In this document: in pieces, positions 5,271-11,218 of the stretch
Numbering within the stretch: the stretch's first letter is position 1
How the letters are laid out: every line of letters begins with the position of its first letter
Origin: Amoebophrya sp. AT5.2
Taxonomy: Eukaryota > Sar > Dinophyceae > Syndiniales > Amoebophryaceae
Direction of reading: 5' to 3'
Length of the DNA stretch: 11,218 nt
Assembly: GCA_005223375.1 (NCBI GenBank)
Contig: RXOD01006121.1
Span: 1 to 11,218, forward strand
The notes under the pieces: generated by a model
The model's database searches: none
What the model was told of the DNA's origin: nothing
What the model saw: the letters and a program-made list of their open reading frames with translations, nothing else
Position numbers and translations under genes: made by a program

Positions 5271-6557
5271 ATGTCACTTTCAGCAAACGCTCCATCCTCC
5301 ATTATTGGCAGATCGAATCCCTCGTCGCCGAATCCGTACGACGAGAGTTCTATAGACCTTTCGCGATATATTCGCGAAGCTGACGAAACGCCTACCTTGA
5401 TACTGCCATCGCCGTGCCAACGGATCCGCTTCTTGCGGCCGACCATGTCTACTCCGGTGCGGTCTATCGACGACCGCTTCGCGACTGCCCAGCGCTCTGA
5501 GGCCAAGTTCCATCCCTACAAAAAGATCGGCGTCGGTCAGGGTCCGCCCTCCTTGCGCCATCTGCACCAGTTTGGGATGGAGGATCTCGACATTACCAAG
5601 GTCAACTCGCCGAACTTCGACGTTCCGGCTCACCAGACTACGTTCCTGCCGCACGTGCAGGGGACGCTGCCGAACGACGTCTCGGCCGCTCTGCCCGAGT
5701 TCAAGATGTGGCTGAACTCCTGTCTGGCGGGCGAATCCATCCCCCCCGAGTGGGTGGCGTCTGTCCCGAACGCAGGACAGGTTGCCGACTTCGAGCACAA
5801 CCTCAAGGTTTTCATGTACCAGGTGATGTCGCCGTCGTGCGGCCTCTTGAAGAAGGAGGCGTTGATGCGGTCCGCGTCCGTTGTGGTGCAGTTCATCTGG
5901 TGCTCCCTGAAGGCTAATTACGACCCCGACTTTAAGTGGATCGGACAGGCCTTCGACGTGGCGCGCGAACCCGTCGTGCGCTGCGACAAACACGGAAGTT
6001 TGCACTACTTCGACCCTCAAGGGAACTGCGTCTCGGTCCCTGGCCGCGGCCAGCAGTGGCACACGAACATCGGATTCCCGCACCTGGAGCCGAGCCCGCG
6101 CTTCCAGACCTGCGTGCACAACCCCCATTCGGTCGTGTTCAACAACTCCTCGTCGGCCCCGCCGCCGGGTCAACCTGCTTCCGCTTCTGGAAAATCCGTT
6201 TCTCCGATCGGCAAGATGGACGAGTTCGGCCCCTCCGGCGGCGACGCTTCCGCTCACGACGAGGACCACCTCAACGACGACGGCGACCCGATCGTCCCCG
6301 ACGGTACCGTGCCGCCGGTTGCGAAACCGAACCAGGACATGCCGTTCCCGCATGCGAACGCGTTTCCGTTCCGCGTTGGCGGGGCTACCTCGTCTGCCTC
6401 GGCTTCCGGTGCCGGTGTGGCCGGCGAGTACCTGGCCTCGTTTGCCCACGGCAACCCGAACAACACGAACATGTACATCCGGAACGACCGGAAGCCCGGC
6501 CTGAACGAGTTCAATGCCAAGTTCCAGAAGAAGGACAAGGGCGGCGAGAGCGACTAA
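5271..6557 (+). CDS. Element-encoded protein of unknown family
   Basis: This 428-residue ORF follows the RT stop by 81 bases on the same strand, with similar GC-rich codon use, so it is probably a gene of the element. I do not recognise the family. Residues 1-75 are Ser/Pro/Arg-rich and look disordered. Residues about 75-270 look like a folded domain with regular hydrophobic spacing, including an LPEFKMWLNSCL segment and a helical stretch around VVQFIWCSLKANY. Cys238-x2-His241-x11-Cys253-x10-His264 could form a zinc site. From about residue 290 it is Pro/Ser/Gly/Asp-rich, with acidic repeats (DEDHLNDDGD) and a basic, charged tail. DIRS elements carry a methyltransferase and some Ngaro elements carry a hydrolase at this place; I see no SAM-binding or GDSL motif here. 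A second structural protein is one guess. I see no signal peptide or transmembrane segment. Confidence 0.65.
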   Translation: MSLSANAPSSIIGRSNPSSPNPYDESSIDLSRYIREADETPTLILPSPCQRIRFLRPTMSTPVRSIDDRFATAQRSEAKFHPYKKIGVGQGPPSLRHLHQFGMEDLDITKVNSPNFDVPAHQTTFLPHVQGTLPNDVSAALPEFKMWLNSCLAGESIPPEWVASVPNAGQVADFEHNLKVFMYQVMSPSCGLLKKEALMRSASVVVQFIWCSLKANYDPDFKWIGQAFDVAREPVVRCDKHGSLHYFDPQGNCVSVPGRGQQWHTNIGFPHLEPSPRFQTCVHNPHSVVFNNSSSAPPPGQPASASGKSVSPIGKMDEFGPSGGDASAHDEDHLNDDGDPIVPDGTVPPVAKPNQDMPFPHANAFPFRVGGATSSASASGAGVAGEYLASFAHGNPNNTNMYIRNDRKPGLNEFNAKFQKKDKGGESD

Positions 6558-6651
6558 TTGGTTTTCGCGGCCTGCGGTTTTAGAGCTGCCTTGTGCAGTT
6601 CGGCTCTACGAGATTTTCGATCTACTGAAACACCAGCTCAGCCTTTAACTG

Positions 6652-6702
6652 GCTGGTCGTTAACTACAACTTCGATTACGCTGGATCGGCTCGCCGACCA
6701 GC
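6652..6702. repeat. Stem-loop pair after the fourth ORF
   Basis: The 8-bp arms gctggtcg and cgaccagc enclose 35 bases. The right arm is shared with a tighter alternative hairpin, ctgg-a-tcggc pairing with gccgaccag (6681-6701). The two structures are mutually exclusive and could in principle switch. A 3'-untranslated or priming structure is possible. Confidence 0.5.
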
Positions 6703-6919
6703 ACTCAAAAATGAACACTTCTTACTGAATGGTGACTAGTTTGCCTTCGGCTACTTCAAGCTCCGCTGGCCAGTGGCGACTCCGCGCGCCGCTGGGTGAT
6801 CCAGCGTTGCGCTAAATCTACGATCAATGATCGCGATCCTTACGGATAACAACTAACTACGGCACTATGCCTCGGCTAAGCGCCTTCAACTAAGCTTTAG
6901 GCATTACCCTAACGTAAGC

Positions 6920-6940
6920 GAGCTAAGCCCGGGCTAGCTC
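6920..6940. repeat. 21-nt near-perfect palindrome centred on CCCGGG
   Basis: AGCCCGGGCT (6926-6935) is a perfect palindrome. It extends on both sides to gagct/agctc with a single unpaired A on the left. It is the last strong dyad before the host-like sequence and could mark a functional end of the element. Confidence 0.6.
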
Positions 6941-7115
6941 TTCTAACTAACGATAGAAGTCACGACGAGAACAGGACGTAGCAGCCATGCTGCAGATTTG
7001 GATGGAGACACGTGGCGCTATAAGCTTGCCATTGTCATGGGTCTGACTTTACAAAGATGCAGCGGGAGCCCGCTGCGGCATGTATGCAGCTGATGTTCGT
7101 CCGCGTGATCACTGG

Positions 7116-7137
7116 TTATATTGGCTTGGCAATATAA
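7116..7137. repeat. 8-bp inverted repeat upstream of the KH gene
   Basis: The arms ttatattg and caatataa enclose the 6-nt loop gcttgg. It lies about 65 bases before the KH-gene ATG, in the presumed 5' flank or leader. It may be a leader stem-loop, a protein-binding dyad or chance in an AT-rich patch. Confidence 0.6.
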
Positions 7138-7203
7138 ATACGTAGTGGTGCTGGTGGTGCTACCTAGTGAGTAGTTGAAGATGAAGATGGACATGTATCT
7201 TGC

Positions 7204-8958
7204 ATGAGGCACGACAGGAGTAGACGCTCACCAACTGAGTGTGAGTATATTGATTTAGATAGTATTTCATTTTGGAGGTTTTGTACAACTGACGACTACA
7301 ACCGAAACGACTGTGCATGTGCTGATAGGAGTAGAACCAACATGCACAAGCACATGGTGTACGAATACTATCGTCCCGGGGGGTCCGCGCACCCCTCAAA
7401 CACGTCTTATTGCGGAAAGAACTCGAACTACAGCTATGGTCCTCCTCGTCCGCGCGTGCCGCGCCCCCCCGTTCTTCCTGCTTACTTGCGACAGCAGCGG
7501 CAACAGCTGCATCCGTTTCAGCAGCAAGATGAGAAGCCTCGGTTTTCTACTTCCTCTTCTTCAAGAGACCGCACTATTTCCGGAAGCACCAAGTGCAGCG
7601 ACGAATGCGATACCGAACAAACAGAAGGCAAATCGCCGCACGACGTCCTCGAGGCCGCCCTCAGCTCGCCGCCTGCCGCCACATCATCAGGAGATGAACG
7701 TGTAGACGATCAACATCCTGTAGTTGACGCGCGGCCTCCGACAACTTCGCCTGAAGACCTCCTGCTCGAGAAAGCGAAATACTACCAGTTTCCCTCTGCC
7801 TGGAAGGAAATCATCATGGCGCGCTTCGCTTCTGCGGACCACTGCTCGAAGCAGGGCTTGGCCGAACGCGCGGAGATGGAGAGGTGGTGGCACTTTCTGG
7901 ATGAATTCGACGCGTGGTGGTTCGGTTCGGGTTGGATTCATCACCATGATCACGGCGATGCTTCTTGGTGCGCCTCCTGTGAAGGGGAGGAGGAGGACGA
8001 ACAAGAACTAGAACAGGTGGGAAGCTGCGCGCAGCACTACGACGAGAAGTACAACAACTGCCAGCGGTCTTTGCAGAGTACCGCAGCGCCAGCTGCAGCT
8101 GGTGGTGGAAGTGGAACTTCTTCTGCAATTACAGCAACTGTGAAGACGACGACCTCCAGCAGTTTCGCCTCTGTTGAGAGAAAAAAGCAGGGGTACTACT
8201 ACCAGCAGGCGGAGAGCGGGAGCACAGCAAACAGTAACTACACTGCGGCGGAGGATAGTAAGGCTGAGGTGGTAGTGGTACAGCCGCATAACTACGGTGG
8301 ACGAGAGGAAGTAGAACCAGACGCCGGTGGAGAGGGAGCAGATAACGCGGCACCAGAGTGTCCTTCATCTGAAGGCGTGGGCGCCACAGGAGATCCTTTT
8401 TCGTCTCCGGCGGACGCGTCCTCCGCAGAGGCGGCTATTATTAAAGCCCAAGATGTCATTGACGATCTTGATGCACTTAAAAACAATGGAGGCGCAGAGG
8501 ATGCTGACTACACGACTGAGATGGTGGCCCACCAGCTTGAAGAACCTGCTCGGGACCACGAGCCGCGCGACGCTGCAGCTACTATTAACCCTCGAGATCA
8601 AGTACTTCGTCATGAGGAGTCCGTCGAAGATTGGCCTCCCGCGGCAGGAGCAGCACCCCCGCCCCCCGGACCCGTGGCGAAGCGTGGGCGCGTTTTCTAC
8701 AAGCCCGGGCTGGGCCACGAGCGCGAGGTGTTTCTGCAGCGCGATACGCACACTGGCGAGGTGATCCGCGAGATCGTTGTGAGCAAGAAATTTCTCGCAA
8801 CCGTGAAAATCGGCATCTCTCCCGGCCACCGGTTCGGGCCGGCCAAGCGGATCATCGGGCCACAGGGCCACAACATGAAACTCATCTCGTCGCAGGTGGC
8901 CGGTGCTAAGCTCCGCCTAAAGGGCTCGGACTGCCACCAAGACGCAGACCAGAGCTTG
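7204..8958 (+). CDS. KH-domain RNA-binding protein, N-terminal exon(s)
   Basis: The open frame runs from the ATG at 7204 to a TAG at 9067-9069, but homology-like sequence ends near 8950, so I place the exon end at a GT at 8959. ATG 7342 is an alternative start that gives a cleaner N-terminus. Residues 1-180 are Ser/Gln/Pro-rich. About 185-270 looks better ordered, with a Trp/His-rich stretch (WWHFLDEFDAWW). About 275-480 is acidic, Gly/Ser/Glu-rich low complexity. Then FYKPGLGHEREVF leads into the first half of a type I KH domain from residue 534: strand VKIGIS, helix, the nucleic-acid-binding loop GPQG (552-555), helix, and strand AKLRLKG. KH domains bind short single-stranded RNA. The spacing before GPQG recalls SF1/STAR/KHDC4-like proteins of splicing and RNA metabolism, but I cannot assign an orthologue. 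Further short introns inside the low-complexity part are possible. Confidence 0.7.
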
Positions 8959-9335
8959 GTCTCCTACGGTGGAGGCGGAGGGCGCGTGGGGCATAATTTT
9001 CAAGGAGAAGCAGGAACAGGGGAACAAACGAGACCACTCGTACTTTATGTTTCTTGTTCGATACTTTAGTTAGACTTTTTAGTAAAAACATTTTCGACCA
9101 CCACCACGAGGGAGATGGGTATGGAAGAAGCAAGGAAGTTACTTGTGGATCCCTGGTTGTCTACCTCTACTTCGAGAGCTTGGCTTGTGAAGCATCTCCC
9201 TCATTCTTTATTGTGAAGCTGAAGCATCTTCACCCGGCGATGTTCTTGAGCGCCGTGCACACTCACAGTCACAGAGTTTGAAAACCTCACTCGCTGGACA
9301 TCACGACGAACTCGAACGTCAAAATTCTTTATCAG
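8959..9335 (+). other. Probable intron splitting the KH domain
   Basis: The KH domain stops after its second strand (AKLRLKGSD, ending about 8935) and resumes with its third strand (PLQLFIS) in another frame at 9336. The interval has stops in both relevant frames (9067-9069 and 9279-9281) and AT-rich T runs at 9045-9095. GT at 8959 and AG at 9334-9335 or 9343-9344 would both splice in phase 0. The two AGs are 9 bases apart, so a 3-residue variation is possible. However, 9291-9335 reads as good coding sequence in the downstream frame (SLDITTNSNVKILYQ), which hints that the true acceptor may be earlier and non-canonical. Confidence 0.6.
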
Positions 9336-10484
9336 CCGCTGCAGTTGTTCATCAGTTGCCAGGGTCCCGAGAACTACGTCCGGGTGAAGGCGCTGACTAT
9401 GCGTCTTCTCGCTCTCGTGTACGAAGACTTCGAGCAGGAGACGGGGGAGTCGGCCGCGCCGGTGTGGAAGGACCACCCGCTGAATCCCTGGATTCCGGAC
9501 ATCGACGCGGAGATGCGGAAAATCGACGTCGACTCCGTGCCCTTCATCCTCAAATTTAACGGAACCAACCCAAATTTCCACCGCGGCAGTTCTTCTTCTT
9601 CTGTTCTTGTGGGTGGGGGCGGAGGAGCAGGAGGACCGAGTATCACTTCCACCGCGGTGAACGAGTACGAAAAAAACCCGCACCAGTACAGCCTGGAGAG
9701 CAAGTACTTCCCCACATCGTCGCTAAAAAACGCGACGAAGAAGAGATCATCCAGCCGAGAAGTAAATGGGCGGGAAGATAAAGAGATGAAGATGAACCCA
9801 ACGTTTTCCGCCGCCGCCTACTACTCGGAACGTTGCAAAAACAGGTCTTCGAGGATTGCTGCTGCAACTGGGGGCGAGGCCGTCGCTGGAGACGATGACG
9901 CAGTTGCGGCGAGGATGCACGAGGAGCAGGTGGGCCGCCACCGCACTTCATGGGAGGATGAACACGTTCCTGTGGGTATCGACCAACGATCATTTCCGAT
10001 TGTTCCGCGGGGTCGTTACAGCGGGCAGCAGGGGTCGTTACACCGCGCTGCGCAGTTTTACGCGGTGGCGGCGAAGACGGCACAGGCGGCGGCCGCGAAA
10101 CGGTATTTCAAACAAAGTAGTGCTCGGGGAGGCGGTGCAGGGCGAGGTCACCTAGCCTGGTGGCCGGAAGAGGGCTACCAGTGGCCTTCATCTTCAGGTT
10201 GCAACGGCGCGGCTGTAGAAGAAGCCGGCCCGGACAGGCGCGGAACGAGGGCGACAGGGGGGGATGTCGGCGACAGCGCGGGGAGTAGGAATAGTCATAG
10301 TTGTGCTGGAGGAGGACGAGGAGCAGGAACAAGTGCCGGGGGAGAGCATCGGAATGATTCGTGGATCGGGTGGAGTGCCGCAGCTCTCTCGGCTGCGACC
10401 ACTCTTTCCACCGAAAGAGCAGTGCCGTCGTCGTGGTCGGGCGCTGCCGTTCAGCTGAAAAAGGGTAGTCTTCATAGCGTCTAG
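9336..10484 (+). CDS. KH-domain RNA-binding protein, C-terminal exon
   Basis: This segment completes the KH domain: strand PLQLFISCQG followed by the last helix ENYVRVKALTMRLLALVYED. Conserved-looking sequence follows with several Trp/Pro residues (WKDHPLNPWIPDIDAEM) up to about 9580. The rest is low complexity: Ser and Gly runs, a Lys/Arg/Ser stretch, and a Gly/Ala/Ser/Arg-rich tail to the TAG at 10482-10484, reminiscent of RGG-type auxiliary RNA-binding regions. The TTG at 9345 is not a start, because coding sequence extends upstream of it. The last 100 residues have weak support, since the GC-rich sequence is open in several frames; the true stop or another intron could lie earlier. Confidence 0.65.
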   Translation, partial: PLQLFISCQGPENYVRVKALTMRLLALVYEDFEQETGESAAPVWKDHPLNPWIPDIDAEMRKIDVDSVPFILKFNGTNPNFHRGSSSSSVLVGGGGGAGGPSITSTAVNEYEKNPHQYSLESKYFPTSSLKNATKKRSSSREVNGREDKEMKMNPTFSAAAYYSERCKNRSSRIAAATGGEAVAGDDDAVAARMHEEQVGRHRTSWEDEHVPVGIDQRSFPIVPRGRYSGQQGSLHRAAQFYAVAAKTAQAAAAKRYFKQSSARGGGAGRGHLAWWPEEGYQWPSSSGCNGAAVEEAGPDRRGTRATGGDVGDSAGSRNSHSCAGGGRGAGTSAGGEHRNDSWIGWSAAALSAATTLSTERAVPSSWSGAAVQLKKGSLHSV

Positions 10485-11218
10485 GAAGGAAAAGCATCCC
10501 ACCTTCTAGGAGTGGGAAAAGCTGCTCTCAGTCATCTGTCGGGGGTTCGTGGTTGTGCGTGTGCACCAAGTGCAATCGCTTGTTCGTGGTTGTATGCCAA
10601 GTCGTGTAAACGCAGATGATTGTGATTCATGCTTTGTTTTGGTACAACGATGGATAAGTATTGAAATTTGTGTGATAAGTATAGTTCGACGGAATCCAAT
10701 CGACTTCTTCGCTTTGATCATTTGTTGTAAAACAAGAAAAGAAGTCTTTCAGCAATCCGAGTAGTCATGGCAGGAGGCTGGCAGGGAGAAATACTTTTCC
10801 TAAAGATTGACAAGGCTGGCAGTGCTGGCGCGACTACCACTTCCCACAAATAACACAAACTCCATGTAAAAAACTCCATGATGAAACTGGCCGTGCTGCT
10901 ACAAGCATCTAATATCAGAACAAAACGATACGTAGACCTAGACGGCCACCTACATCATAAATTCGACGTGTACCTAAGAAATGACGTAAATAAATATGTT
11001 GCTTGTGATCCCCAATAATGAATGTACACCATCAGCTTGCTAGCAAAAATAAGGAACAGCATCCGCTACTACATCATGTTCTGCCCACGTAGACGACCGC
11101 AATCAAATTGCGAGTGGAATAAAAATGAAATGTTGAATTCAGTTTGGTGTATCGAAGTCTTAGATAGAGGTCGTATAAAAAAATGTCTGCGAATTTGCTG
11201 ATAACCAACTCAGCTTGA
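10485..11218. other. AT-richer 3' flank without a supported gene
   Basis: No ORF here has coding character. The composition drops to AT-rich after the KH gene. Small repeats are visible: aggctggcag twice (10775-10784 and 10813-10822) and aactccatg twice within about 25 bases near 10859-10881. No tRNA-like or snRNA-like fold was recognised. The stretch probably holds the KH-gene 3' UTR and intergenic DNA. Confidence 0.5.

Larger units (their letters stand above)
1..6960 (+). mobile_element. DIRS/Ngaro-like tyrosine-recombinase retroelement, incomplete, boundaries unknown
   Basis: Four plus-strand ORFs are packed with spacers of 232, 475 and 81 bases: a tyrosine recombinase, a gag-like protein, an RT/RNase H protein and an unknown protein. 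No DDE or retroviral integrase motif and no aspartic protease motif was seen. The pairing of a tyrosine recombinase with RT/RNase H is established for DIRS, PAT, Ngaro and VIPER elements, which are reverse transcribed, circularised and recombined into the genome without target duplication. The left end lies outside the window, because the recombinase frame is open at base 1. The right end is placed near 6960 only because a stem-loop-rich stretch ends there; this is a guess. I did not find long terminal direct or inverted repeats by eye. The recombinase could instead belong to an adjacent copy. Confidence 0.6.
6558..7203 (+). other. Non-coding stretch: structured element 3' region, then host gene 5' flank
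   Basis: I see no gene in these 646 bases. From 6558 to about 6960 short stem-loops are dense: tagagc/gctcta (6581-6586 and 6603-6608) with inner ctgc/gcag, gctggtcg/cgaccagc (6652-6659 and 6695-6702), cgctgg/ccagcg (6790-6795 and 6801-6806), GATCGCGATC (6829-6838), atgcct/aggcat (6867-6872 and 6899-6904), and a near-palindrome at 6920-6940. From about 6960 the composition changes and the sequence leads into the KH gene. The element/host junction is probably in here but cannot be fixed without a second copy. Confidence 0.5.

Noticed and set aside
5280..6449. Long minus-strand ORF opposite the fourth ORF (389 codons)
   Set aside because: It is highly Arg/Val-rich without domain pattern, as expected from antisense of GC-rich codons.
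5936..6583. Overlapping plus-strand ORF in another frame of the fourth gene (215 codons)
   Set aside because: It is Arg/Pro-rich shadow sequence from GC-rich third positions, with no motif.
6900..6915. Telomere-like CCCTAA near the end of the structured region
   Set aside because: It is a single short match with no tandem repetition.
6558..6960. CRISPR array or phage-type repeat region
   Set aside because: The dyads differ from one another and there are no regularly spaced identical repeats; the context is eukaryotic.
10549..10764. 71-codon ORF after the KH gene
   Set aside because: It lies in AT-richer flank with no motif, and its length is within chance expectation.

Overview
The window looks like nuclear DNA of a microbial eukaryote, most probably an alveolate protist of dinoflagellate or syndinian type. 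The case for a eukaryote is direct. There are a reverse transcriptase/RNase H polyprotein, a gag-like protein and a eukaryotic-style tyrosine recombinase. There is also a low-complexity-rich KH-domain gene whose domain is split by an AT-richer, stop-containing segment that reads as a spliceosomal intron. The lineage guess rests only on style (GC-rich codons, poly-Ser/Gly/Asp runs, YR retroelement proteins, pyrimidine-rich spacers) and is weak.

Positions 1 to about 6960 are occupied by a retroelement-like cassette with all genes on the plus strand. The order is a 5'-truncated tyrosine recombinase (1-1089), a gag-like protein with an Asn-rich tract and a C-terminal Cys/His cluster (1322-2380), an intact-looking reverse transcriptase plus RNase H (2856-5189), and a fourth protein of unknown family (5271-6557). 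Recombinase plus RT/RNase H without an integrase is the hallmark of DIRS/Ngaro/VIPER-type elements, which integrate through a circular DNA. The order YR-gag-RT/RH-unknown does not match the textbook orders, unless the recombinase is the last gene of a preceding, tandemly arranged copy. The spacers (1090-1321, 2381-2855, 6558-7203) are unusually rich in short perfect dyads and stem-loops. A few perfect stem-loops with 3-nt loops also lie inside the RT/RNase H coding region.

Positions 7204-10484 hold a host-type gene for a KH-domain RNA-binding protein in at least two exons. Residues before the KH domain are long, acidic and low-complexity. The KH domain starts at about 8803, is interrupted between its second and third strands, and resumes at about 9336. 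Its C-terminal part is Gly/Ser/Ala-rich.

The last 730 bases (10485-11218) are AT-richer and carry no gene I can support. The element boundaries, terminal repeats and target duplication could not be determined from this window alone.
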